Below are positions 17,269-24,802 of a stretch of 64,000 bases of DNA, one piece after another. A program made the translations under genes and the position numbers. The DNA is taken from contig JADJSH010000008.1 of assembly GCA_016711805.1 (NCBI GenBank), positions 62,001 to 126,000 on the forward strand, read 5' to 3'. Position 1 is the first letter of the stretch; every line of letters starts with the position of its first letter. Below the pieces are notes generated by a model, which did no database searches, was not told the origin of the DNA, and worked only from the letters and a program-made list of their open reading frames with translations. Source of the stretch: Bacteroidota bacterium (GTDB taxonomy: Bacteria; Bacteroidota; Bacteroidia; B-17B0; Aurantibacillaceae).

Positions 17269-17952
17269 ATGGAATATAACACACAGCTTCCTAAATTGGA
17301 GATTCCAGAATACGGAAGAAATATCCAAGTAATGATTGATCATTGCATTACGATTGAGGATAGAGAAGAACGAAATAAATGCGCTAGAGCTATTATTCAA
17401 ATTATGGGGCAGTTAAACCCGCATTTGCGTGATATTGCCGATTTTACTCATAAATTATGGGATCATTTGTTCTTAATTTCTAAATTTCAGTTAGATGTAG
17501 ATTCTCCATATCCCCGTCCTAATGCTGAAACGTTTACCACTAAGCCTAAAAATGTACCATACCCAGCTACTAAAATTCGATACAAACACTACGGTAAAAC
17601 CATTGAACGAATAATAGATGCTGCAAAAACATACGAAGAAGGTCCTGAAAAAAAAGAGCTATCTCGTTTAATCGCTAATCACTTAAAAAAATCTTACGTT
17701 AATTGGAATAAAGATTCGGTTACTGATGATGTGATTTTTAAGCAATTTAAGGAAATGACTAATAACGAATTGCATATTGATGAAAATTCGGCATTAACGC
17801 ATGCTAACGAGTTGAAGAACAAAAATCACAACAATCAAACGCCAATTAATTTAAGTGCTCGAGATGGCGGTGGCGGTAACAACAAGAATCGTCACAAGAA
17901 AAACAAAAATAAATTCAAACACCGCAATAATAACAATAGACCAACATCATAG
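17269..17952 (+). CDS. DUF4290 domain protein
   Basis: 227 residues from ATG 17269. The conserved N-terminal three quarters (EYNTQLPKLEIPEYGRNIQ, then HCITIEDREERNKCARAII) match DUF4290, a Bacteroidota family of unknown function that usually lies directly before murA. That arrangement holds here: only three bases separate the two genes, so they are almost certainly cotranscribed. The last 45 residues are low-complexity and basic (Asn, Lys, His, Arg), probably disordered and possibly RNA- or membrane-surface-binding. No signal peptide, so cytoplasmic. The genomic link suggests a role connected with peptidoglycan precursor synthesis, but this is inference. Confidence 0.85.
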   Translation: MEYNTQLPKLEIPEYGRNIQVMIDHCITIEDREERNKCARAIIQIMGQLNPHLRDIADFTHKLWDHLFLISKFQLDVDSPYPRPNAETFTTKPKNVPYPATKIRYKHYGKTIERIIDAAKTYEEGPEKKELSRLIANHLKKSYVNWNKDSVTDDVIFKQFKEMTNNELHIDENSALTHANELKNKNHNNQTPINLSARDGGGGNNKNRHKKNKNKFKHRNNNNRPTS

Positions 17953-17955
17953 TTT

Positions 17956-18894
17956 ATGGCCATTTTTGAAGTTACAGGAGGCAAACAATTAAAGGGAGAT
18001 ATTATCCCGCAAGGAGCAAAAAACGAAGCATTACAGATTTTATGCGCTGTATTACTAACGCCCGAAAAAGTTACGATTAGTAACATTCCGGATATTGTAG
18101 ACATCAATAAATTAATTGATTTATTAAGAGATTTAGGTGTGAAGGTTGAAAAAACTGGACACGAAGAATATACTTTTCAGTCGGATGAAATAAAAGTAGA
18201 TTACTTAGTATCTCCTGAATTTAAAAAGAAAGGTGGAGGATTACGAGGCTCTACGATGATTATTGGGCCAATGTTAGCCCGCTTTGGCGTGGCTTATATG
18301 CCAAAGCCAGGCGGAGATAAAATTGGTCGCCGTAGAATGGATACCCATTTTATTGGATTTGAAAATTTGGGTGCAAAGTTTGAATACGATTCGGATAACG
18401 AAAACTTTAAAGTAACGGCAACCAAATTAAAAGGTACTTACATGTTATTGGACGAAGCGTCAGTAACTGGAACTGCAAATATTGTGATGGCTGCTGTTTT
18501 AGCAGAAGGCGTTACAACAATTTACAATGCCGCTTGCGAACCATACTTGCAACAATTATGTAAAATGTTAAATAGAATGGGCGCTAAAATTACTGGCGTT
18601 GGTTCTAATTTATTGACGATTGAAGGCGTTACTTCATTGAAAGGAACGGAGCATCGTATTTTACCGGATATGATTGAGATTGGTTCTTTTATTGGAATGG
18701 CAGCGATGACAAAATCTGAAATTACGATTAAAGATGTGTCTTACGATAACCTTGGTTGTATTCCAAAAGTATTTTCTCGTTTAGGAATTCAAATGGAACG
18801 CAGAGGCGATGATATTTATATTCCATCTCAAGAACATTACGAAATTGATTCGTTTATTGATGGGTCGATGTTGACAGTGGCTGATGCCATTTAG
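17956..18894 (+). CDS. murA: UDP-N-acetylglucosamine 1-carboxyvinyltransferase, N-terminal part before an in-frame TAG
   Basis: MurA transfers enolpyruvate from PEP to UDP-GlcNAc, the first committed step of peptidoglycan synthesis. This frame starts at ATG 17956 and covers 312 residues, ending at TAG 18892-18894. The neighbouring bases read ADAI-stop-PGFTPDLL, where other MurA proteins have a Trp before PGFTPDLL, so TAG stands where TGG is expected. The same frame continues to 19266, giving 436 residues in all, the normal length. The substrate-binding KNEALQILCA start is present. At the position of the fosfomycin-reactive Cys (PGGC in E. coli) the sequence reads PGGDKIGRRR, with Asp. Cotranscribed with DUF4290 and followed immediately by the TlpA gene. 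Confidence 0.93.
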   Translation: MAIFEVTGGKQLKGDIIPQGAKNEALQILCAVLLTPEKVTISNIPDIVDINKLIDLLRDLGVKVEKTGHEEYTFQSDEIKVDYLVSPEFKKKGGGLRGSTMIIGPMLARFGVAYMPKPGGDKIGRRRMDTHFIGFENLGAKFEYDSDNENFKVTATKLKGTYMLLDEASVTGTANIVMAAVLAEGVTTIYNAACEPYLQQLCKMLNRMGAKITGVGSNLLTIEGVTSLKGTEHRILPDMIEIGSFIGMAAMTKSEITIKDVSYDNLGCIPKVFSRLGIQMERRGDDIYIPSQEHYEIDSFIDGSMLTVADAI

Positions 18895-19266
18895 CCAGGT
18901 TTTACACCCGATTTATTGAGTATTATGTTAGTTACAGCAACTCAGGCTCGTGGAAATATCTTAATTCATCAAAAAATGTTTGAGAGTCGTTTGTTCTTCG
19001 TTGATAAGTTGATTGACATGGGAGCCCAAATTATTTTATGTGATCCACACCGTGCAACCGTTATGGGTTTAGATAGAAAAGTACAATTGCGCGCCATTCA
19101 AATGGCATCACCTGATATTAGAGCTGGTGTTGCCTTATTAATTGCAGCAATGAGTGCCAAAGGAAAGAGTACTATTTTTAATATCAATCAAATTGATAGA
19201 GGTTACCAAAATATCGATGGCCGTTTAAATGCTATTGGAGCGGAAATTATTAGAAAAAACAACTAA
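18895..19266 (+). CDS. murA: MurA C-terminal part after the in-frame TAG
   Basis: Continues in the same frame directly after the TAG, beginning PGFTPDLLSIMLVTATQARG, the MurA segment just after the catalytic Asp loop. It then runs through KMFESRLFFVDKLIDMGAQI and a normal C terminus at 19266. It cannot function alone because it holds only part of the catalytic domain. It would be expressed only if the TAG is a sequence error, is suppressed, or is read through. The stop overlaps the start of the next gene by no bases (ATG at 19267). Confidence 0.9.
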   Translation, partial: PGFTPDLLSIMLVTATQARGNILIHQKMFESRLFFVDKLIDMGAQIILCDPHRATVMGLDRKVQLRAIQMASPDIRAGVALLIAAMSAKGKSTIFNINQIDRGYQNIDGRLNAIGAEIIRKNN

Positions 19267-19860
19267 ATGAAATTATTAAACTCTATTATTTTATTAACTA
19301 TACTTTATCTTGTTGTTTCTTGCAAAAGTAAAAAAGATACAATGAGTTCTGCATCGGCTACTGATACAAAAGGTAACAGCGCATCGGTTAGTCAGGTAAC
19401 GGTTGATGTTGTTGAAGGAATTAATTTAGGAAACAAAGCACCTGAAATCATGCAAGCTTCTCCAAAAGGAAATGTAATAACCTTATCTTCTTTTAAAGGT
19501 AAATTGGTTTTAGTTGATTTTTGGGCAAGTTGGTGTGGACCGTGCCGTGCCGAAAATCCAGCAGTGGTAGCAGCCTATAATAAATATCATAGTTTAAATT
19601 TTAAAAATGGAAAAGGCTTTGAAATATTAAGTGTTTCGCTCGATCAAAATGCTGTTGCTTGGGAAAAAGCTATTGATAAAGATCAATTAATATGGCCAAA
19701 TCACGTAAGCGATTTACAAGGTTGGAGCAATGCTGCGGCGTTAAGGTATGGTGTTAATAGTATTCCAACTAATGTGTTAGTAGATGGAAATGGTATTATA
19801 GTAGCTAAAAATTTACGCGGAACAGATTTAGAAAAAGCGTTAGAAGCACAAATTAAATAA
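19267..19860 (+). CDS. TlpA-family thioredoxin-like lipoprotein
   Basis: 197 residues from ATG 19267, which follows the murA stop directly. Lipoprotein signal with LVVSC and Cys19 as the lipid anchor. After a Ser/Thr-rich linker, GNKAPEIMQASPKGNVITLSSFKGK leads into DFWASWCGPCR with the redox pair Cys90 and Cys93, then the cis-Pro loop NSIPTNVLVD. It should act as a membrane-anchored periplasmic thiol-disulfide reductase, as TlpA/ResA proteins do. Six bases later comes an OmpA protein with a similar N-terminal fold but no cysteines. The order suggests the redox protein and the three OmpA proteins form one operon. Confidence 0.92.
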   Translation: MKLLNSIILLTILYLVVSCKSKKDTMSSASATDTKGNSASVSQVTVDVVEGINLGNKAPEIMQASPKGNVITLSSFKGKLVLVDFWASWCGPCRAENPAVVAAYNKYHSLNFKNGKGFEILSVSLDQNAVAWEKAIDKDQLIWPNHVSDLQGWSNAAALRYGVNSIPTNVLVDGNGIIVAKNLRGTDLEKALEAQIK

Positions 19861-19865
19861 TTAAA

Positions 19866-21137
19866 ATGAATAATAATCTGAAATATAAATCAATAAAATT
19901 AGCTTTCAGTTATTTTTTATTTACTAGTTTTTTGAGCGGTAATATCAGTTTTGCTCAATTAGTAATTGGCGATCAAGCACCTAATTTAGTTTTGTCATCT
20001 ACCAATAATTCTATACAAAGTTTTGCATTTCCCAATCAAAATAAAATGTATTTGTTATTTTTTTGGTCAACTTCGGTTTCCAAATCAAAAGAAAACATTT
20101 ACAAATACAAACGTTTATTTACTAAATATTCAGATATTGGATTTAAAAATAGTGATGGTTTTGATGTAATTTCAGTTGCCTTGCAAAGCGATAAGGTAGC
20201 ATGGGAAAATGCCATAAATGAATATGATTTATCTAAACTCAATAATTGTATTGCACAAAAGGGATATAGTGATTTTTTTGTAAAAGCTTATAAGCTAACA
20301 GAAACACCAAGCAGTTTTTTAATTGATGAACTTGGTAAAATAGTAGCCATTAATCCTCCATTAAACACAATCATCGATTATTTAGATAATAAAAGAAATA
20401 GTTTATTAAATGCAGACGTTCAATCAAAGCTTTTTGGTAAGGTAATCGTAAAAAATGTTCCATTGATTAATGAAAAAATATTTTTACTCAATGATAAAAA
20501 AGATACACTTCAAATAGCAACTTTAGATGAAAGAGGCGCTTTCTTATTCAAGAATATAAATGCTTCTACACCATATTATTTGGGTTTGAATAAATCTACA
20601 AAAATTACTGGAGATAACCTTAATTTTGTTTTCTTAACGTCTGAAAATAGCGAAATTGTTTCAAATTTTAAGAACACAAATAATGGTTTTGAATATAATT
20701 TATCTGAAGCAGAAATACCGTATTTAAAACCTTTAGTAGATAATGAGCCTTCTATAAAAAAGGATAGCGGTGCATTAAAACAGATGTATGTTTGTGATAT
20801 TATATTCGAAACAAAGACAACGGTATTATCCAAAGAATCTTTACTGAAGTTAAATGCAGTTATTGCTAAATTAAAAGCTAATCCTAAAACTAAATTAGAG
20901 ATTATTACTCATACAGATAGCGGCGGTGATGCGATTGTAAATGCTACATTATCTACTAAGCAATCTAATAGTATTTTTACTTATTTAGTTTCTAAAGGAA
21001 TTTCTAAGGCAAGGTTAAAAAGTAATGGAAAAGGAGAATCTGAAATTCTAAATAAATGCCATGATGATATTCCTTGTTCTGAACAGGAGCACCGCGTTAA
21101 TAGAAGAACCGAATTTAAATTTTATCCGATACCATAG
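19866..21137 (+). CDS. OmpA-family protein with cysteine-less thioredoxin-like N-terminal domain (1 of 3)
   Basis: 423 residues from ATG 19866. After a signal peptide (about 1-31), residues 32-180 resemble TlpA/redoxin proteins: VIGDQAPNLVL opening, LLFFWSTSVSKSKEN in place of the WCxxC segment, GFDVISVALQSDKVAWENAI and a TPSSFLIDELGKIV loop. Ser70 and Lys73 stand where the two catalytic cysteines would be, so redox activity is not expected. A short beta domain (about 195-285) follows, then an OmpA-like domain (about 305-423). The family's peptidoglycan-binding Asp is present (THTD), but the partner Arg of LSxxRA is Gln (LSTKQS). A cysteine pair lies in NKCHDDIPCSEQEH. Operon with the TlpA gene. 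Confidence 0.82.
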   Translation: MNNNLKYKSIKLAFSYFLFTSFLSGNISFAQLVIGDQAPNLVLSSTNNSIQSFAFPNQNKMYLLFFWSTSVSKSKENIYKYKRLFTKYSDIGFKNSDGFDVISVALQSDKVAWENAINEYDLSKLNNCIAQKGYSDFFVKAYKLTETPSSFLIDELGKIVAINPPLNTIIDYLDNKRNSLLNADVQSKLFGKVIVKNVPLINEKIFLLNDKKDTLQIATLDERGAFLFKNINASTPYYLGLNKSTKITGDNLNFVFLTSENSEIVSNFKNTNNGFEYNLSEAEIPYLKPLVDNEPSIKKDSGALKQMYVCDIIFETKTTVLSKESLLKLNAVIAKLKANPKTKLEIITHTDSGGDAIVNATLSTKQSNSIFTYLVSKGISKARLKSNGKGESEILNKCHDDIPCSEQEHRVNRRTEFKFYPIP

Positions 21138-21150
21138 TTGATTAAAGTGT

Positions 21151-22368
21151 ATGAAAAAAGTAGTGTTATTTTTAGTGTTATTTAATGTTTTGAGTTTATG
21201 TATACATGCTCAGGATAGATTTCCTAATCCAATTCCTTTCAAAACAATTGATTATTTGGATAAATCAAATGAGAAGCAAGTATATGATGCTTCAAAAAAT
21301 GAGAAAAAAGGGTTTTTGTTTTTTGATATGTCTTCCGAACCCTTAGCAGAAGTAATGTTTAACGGAGCTAACTTTGTATTTACTGAAAAAAATATCACGA
21401 TTTTTCCGGTGTATTTTTCTGGACAGTTAACTAAAAAAACAAGTGATGATATTCAGTCTAAAATTCCCACTCAAATTTTACGCGCTCCTGAAACGTCAAT
21501 TTTTAAAGATTTTAAATTAACTAACGAAGATTTTCCGGTTTTAGTAGTTTATAATGAAAAAAATGAATTATGTGGATTTTCTAAAAATGTGCAAAATATT
21601 GCGGATATTGATTGTGGACTAGAAATGGTACAGTTTAAAGTATTGAGATTGAAAATTATGACTGAGGAGAAGGATAAATCCATGAAACCATATGCATTTA
21701 AGCCAGTAGTTATTTTAAGTTTAAAAAACAACGACACAATTGCGAAGCTAACGACCAATAAGTATGGTGATTTTAATGCGGAAATTCCAGATTTAGACCA
21801 AGATTATTTAATTACTGTAGATGAGAAAAACAAGGATATAAATTTTGCCGTTTTAGCTACACAAACAGGTAAATTAGTTGGTAAGTTTAAAGCAACTGAT
21901 AAGGGTTTTGAATACAAGTTATTGTCGGTTGAATTATCTAAACTGCCTGATATTGCTGTTGAAGAAGATGTAGAAATGAAGTTTACAACACTAAAACAAA
22001 AAGCTTTAAATAACTTTGATATTACCGAAACGTTGTATTACGAACTTGGTGAATCAGAATTAACACAAAGTTCTAAAACGCTTTTGTCCAAGGTTAAAAA
22101 AGTAATGGAAACTTATCCAGATTTTAAGTTATTGGTTATTTCTCACACTGATTCTCAAGGAGATGACGAAAGTAATTTAAAATTGTCGATTAAGCGTTCT
22201 GAAACTGTAATTTCGTATCTTAGTTCGATAGGAATAAAAATGGATAGATTAAAAGCAGAAGGTAAAGGCGAAAAAGAAATTAGAAATCGATGTGTAAATG
22301 GAGTAGATTGTTCTGATAAAGAACACGAATATAACAGACGAACAGAATTCAAATTCTCGAAAAAATAA
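21151..22368 (+). CDS. OmpA-family protein with degenerate N-terminal domain (2 of 3)
   Basis: 405 residues from ATG 21151; the previous stop is 13 bases upstream. Signal peptide ending near SLCIHAQ. Residues about 20-150 form a domain I infer to be a strongly diverged copy of the thioredoxin-like module of its neighbours (FLFFDMSSEPLAEVMF at the position of the catalytic loop), without a CxxC. A beta domain (about 175-260) and an OmpA-like C terminus follow, with SHTDSQGDDESNLKLSIKRSE carrying both ligand residues Asp and Arg. The cysteine pair CVNGVDCSDKEH matches the protein encoded at 22380 almost exactly, showing recent duplication. Probably outer-membrane or periplasmic and peptidoglycan-associated. 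Confidence 0.8.
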   Translation: MKKVVLFLVLFNVLSLCIHAQDRFPNPIPFKTIDYLDKSNEKQVYDASKNEKKGFLFFDMSSEPLAEVMFNGANFVFTEKNITIFPVYFSGQLTKKTSDDIQSKIPTQILRAPETSIFKDFKLTNEDFPVLVVYNEKNELCGFSKNVQNIADIDCGLEMVQFKVLRLKIMTEEKDKSMKPYAFKPVVILSLKNNDTIAKLTTNKYGDFNAEIPDLDQDYLITVDEKNKDINFAVLATQTGKLVGKFKATDKGFEYKLLSVELSKLPDIAVEEDVEMKFTTLKQKALNNFDITETLYYELGESELTQSSKTLLSKVKKVMETYPDFKLLVISHTDSQGDDESNLKLSIKRSETVISYLSSIGIKMDRLKAEGKGEKEIRNRCVNGVDCSDKEHEYNRRTEFKFSKK

Positions 22369-22379
22369 TAATTTCTAAC

Positions 22380-23684
22380 ATGAAAAAACTAATTTTATTT
22401 ACTGTTCTATTCACAGGTTTTTTTGCAAAAGCCCAAAGACCTGATAGATTAAGAGTAGGTGAGAAAATCCCTTTTTCGAGAATTGTTTTATTGAATCAAG
22501 ATCATCAAGCGACTAATATTGATTTGCCTAATGGTAAAAATACGACTGATAGATTTGTTTTAGTTTACTTTTATTCGCCCGATAAATCAGTAAAAGAATT
22601 AATTTCTTTTAATAGTGATGTAGAAAGAATTTTAAATAAGTACCAAAATAACTCTTGCAAAGGAGCCAGCGATATTGAATATGTGACTATTTGTTTAGAA
22701 AAAGACTTCTCAAAATGGCAAACCTTATTAACCGAAACTAATTATAACAAAGCTAAGTTTACTGGAAAGAAAACTAATTATCTAGCAGAAGATGGATTGA
22801 AGGATAAAACCGTTTCTGCTTTTAAAGTGTCCAAAACACCTTCTTTATTCTTAGTAAATCCTAAAGGAAGATTGTATTTAGAAACTGACAGTTTTGAAGT
22901 ATTAGAAAAGACCTTTGCCAACATTTGTAAAGTGAATGCTGCTTATTCAACTGCCGATATTTCGGGTAAATTATTGATGGGAGATAAAACTAAGAATCCT
23001 TTAACTGAACATCAAGTGTATTTGGTGAAAGAAAATGCGGACACTATTAAAACAACATCTACTGATAGTTATGGTGATTTTGTATTTAAACATATTGATA
23101 CCACTCAAAATTTAAGCATTCGCATTGAGCAAAATGCTAAAACCAAAGGTGGACCAAAAGTATATTTAGCAAAACAAAATGGAGAAATCGTTTCTGAATT
23201 TAAACGTAATTCGGCAGGTAATTTTGAATATAAATTATTATCAGTTGATGTTGAAAAATTAACGGTAACCGAAGAGGATGATGATATAACGATGAAGTAC
23301 AAAAAATTTAATGGTACCAATAAAAAAGATTTAACGGTTCTGGAAAATGTGTATTACGAATCATCTAAATACAATATTATAACAGAAAGCGAAATTGTAT
23401 TGGATAAGGTTATTGTTATTTTAAAAACCTCACCTAATGTTAAATTAGAAGTCGTATCTCATACAGATGCTCAAGGAGATGATGCTAGTAATTTAAAATT
23501 ATCGGAAAACCGTTCTAACGCAGTTATAAATTACTTGGTAAGCAAAGGCATTGATAAATCAAGGTTAAAAGCAGTAGGTAAAGGTGAGTTAGAAATTAGA
23601 AATCGATGTGCCAATGGCGTAAATTGTTCTGACAAAGAACACGAATATAACCGCCGAACGGAGTTTAAGTTCATTAAAAACTAG
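22380..23684 (+). CDS. OmpA-family protein with cysteine-less thioredoxin-like N-terminal domain (3 of 3)
   Basis: 434 residues from ATG 22380, 11 bases after the preceding stop. Signal peptide about residues 1-19 (FFAKAQ). The N-terminal domain opens RVGEKIPFSRIVL, has LVYFYSPDKSVKEL where TlpA proteins have the WCxxC loop (Asp68 and Val71 at the cysteine positions) and keeps KTPSLFLVNPKGRLYL. A beta domain spans about 195-290. The OmpA-like C terminus has SHTDAQGDDASNLKLSENRSN with Asp and Arg ligands and the CANGVNCSDKEH cysteine pair. It ends the operon-like run; repeat copy B lies behind it. Confidence 0.82.
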   Translation: MKKLILFTVLFTGFFAKAQRPDRLRVGEKIPFSRIVLLNQDHQATNIDLPNGKNTTDRFVLVYFYSPDKSVKELISFNSDVERILNKYQNNSCKGASDIEYVTICLEKDFSKWQTLLTETNYNKAKFTGKKTNYLAEDGLKDKTVSAFKVSKTPSLFLVNPKGRLYLETDSFEVLEKTFANICKVNAAYSTADISGKLLMGDKTKNPLTEHQVYLVKENADTIKTTSTDSYGDFVFKHIDTTQNLSIRIEQNAKTKGGPKVYLAKQNGEIVSEFKRNSAGNFEYKLLSVDVEKLTVTEEDDDITMKYKKFNGTNKKDLTVLENVYYESSKYNIITESEIVLDKVIVILKTSPNVKLEVVSHTDAQGDDASNLKLSENRSNAVINYLVSKGIDKSRLKAVGKGELEIRNRCANGVNCSDKEHEYNRRTEFKFIKN

Positions 23685-23718
23685 GATATTTTCTTTAGAA
23701 TTCTTTGATTTAATATTT

Positions 23719-24000
23719 GGGCGTGTGACTGCGGGCAGGGCTTTCGGCACTTGCTTTTTTATTTGCCCTTTGGGACAAATTAAAAGAGCTCAAACAAATG
23801 CCTCAAATACTATGTATTCGCTGCGGCCTTGGTAATAAAAAAATGGCAGCAATCCCTCACGCGGTTATTTGTTTCAAAATCGGAGTTTACACTTCAATTT
23901 TATCGCAAGCCCCGCGCGAGGGATGGAAACGAAAATCCTTTTTTTGTGAAACAAAAAAGATTGAAGTGACAGCCCAGTTTGGCTTCCGCCAAACGCGCCC
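23719..24000. repeat. bipartite inverted repeat element, copy B
   Basis: 282 bases between the third OmpA gene and grpE, opening with GGGCGTGTG and closing with CGCGCCC. The left arm carries GGGCTTTCGGCACT, a TTTGCCC/GGGACAAA-like stem, GAGCTCAAACAA and ATCCCTCACGC, and matches the left arm of copy C. The right arm, inverted, carries CTGTCACTTCAATCTTTT and AAAAGGATTTTCGTTT and matches the left arm of copy A, with a TTTGGCGGAAGCCAAA hairpin near the end. The remaining 140 bases up to the grpE promoter show no gene. Confidence 0.8.
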
Positions 24001-24119
24001 AAAATAATATAATAGAATAATTCAAAAACATGCCCGAACTGGCAGGCCAAAACCTTCAAAATCTCATTAAAAACTGACAAATTTTCGGGTTTTAGGGTGT
24101 GGCAAGCATATTGATTATG

Positions 24120-24127
24120 TACATTTG
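24120..24127 (+). promoter_or_regulatory. -7 promoter element of grpE
   Basis: TACATTTG, an exact TAnnTTTG match 14 bases before the grpE ATG, implying a very short leader. No -33 TTG at the normal spacing and no heat-shock-type (CIRCE) inverted repeat was seen. Confidence 0.5.
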
Positions 24128-24141
24128 CCAAAATTTTTACT

Positions 24142-24699
24142 ATGGAACAGAACGAGAAAGACCCTATTAACCAAACCGAAGAGAATGTTGTTTCCAATAA
24201 CGAACAACCTGTTGAAGAAACTACTACTGAAACAGTGGTTGAAAATACCAATGAACCCATCAATTTCGAAGCAAAAATAGCTGAGTTAAACGATAAATAT
24301 TTGCGTTTATATTCAGAATTTGATAATTACCGTAAACGTACCATTAAAGAAAAGTCTGACATTATCCGTTCGGCTGGCGAAGATGTGTTTAAAGCCATTA
24401 TGCCAACTATCGACGATTTTGAAAGAGCTATTAAAGCTAATGAAACTGTTACTGAAGTGGAACCTATTAAAGAAGGTGTTTCTTTAATTTACCATAAATT
24501 AAAAGTAGCATGTACAGCAAAAGGATTAGAACCGATGGACACTATTGGTAAAGCCTTTAATGCGGATTATATGGAATCGATTACTAGTATTCCTGCACCT
24601 TCGGAAGATATGAAAGGTAAAGTAATTGATGAAGTTGAAAAAGGCTACAAATTAGGAGACAAAGTGATTCGTTTTGCTAAAGTAGTAGTAGGAAGTTAA
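24142..24699 (+). CDS. grpE: nucleotide exchange factor GrpE
   Basis: 185 residues from ATG 24142. The first 40 residues are acidic and disordered (Glu, Thr, Asn rich), then a long helix reaches KYLRLYSEFDNYRKRTIKEK, the GrpE signature. The beta-wing DnaK-binding head follows (GLEPMDTIGKAFNADYMESI through VIDEVEKGYKLGDKVIRFAKVVVG). GrpE releases ADP from DnaK and so restarts the chaperone cycle. Upstream of dnaJ on the same strand with a 103-base gap, the usual Bacteroidota order; dnaK itself is not in the window. Confidence 0.96.
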   Translation: MEQNEKDPINQTEENVVSNNEQPVEETTTETVVENTNEPINFEAKIAELNDKYLRLYSEFDNYRKRTIKEKSDIIRSAGEDVFKAIMPTIDDFERAIKANETVTEVEPIKEGVSLIYHKLKVACTAKGLEPMDTIGKAFNADYMESITSIPAPSEDMKGKVIDEVEKGYKLGDKVIRFAKVVVGS

Positions 24700-24720
24700 A
24701 AATAGGATAATCTCTATAGG

Positions 24721-24770
24721 CATGTCACTTTGAGCTGTGAGCGGAGTCGAAGGGGGTAGTTGAGAAGCGA
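24721..24770 (+). repeat. short dispersed-repeat-like fragment between grpE and dnaJ
   Basis: TGTCACTTTGAGC, GAGCGGAGTCGAAGGG and TTGAGAAGCGAGAG resemble the GTCACTTCGAGC...AGTCGAGAAG intergenic repeat I recall from many flavobacterial genomes. Its base composition is richer in G than the surroundings. Only one copy is seen in the window, so this rests on recall. Confidence 0.4.
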
Positions 24771-24802
24771 GAGTAAAAAGAGAAATATGAAAATTACAAA
24801 CA

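Noticed and set aside
17956..19266. Recoding of TAG as a sense codon in this organism
   Set aside because: TAG and TAA end many ordinary genes here, so the isolated stops in murA and the histidine kinase do not indicate an altered genetic code.
23798..24263. Short open frames within repeat copy B (plus 23798-24007, minus 23874-24263)
   Set aside because: They lie in the repeat and run into the grpE coding region; the translations do not recur in the other copies.
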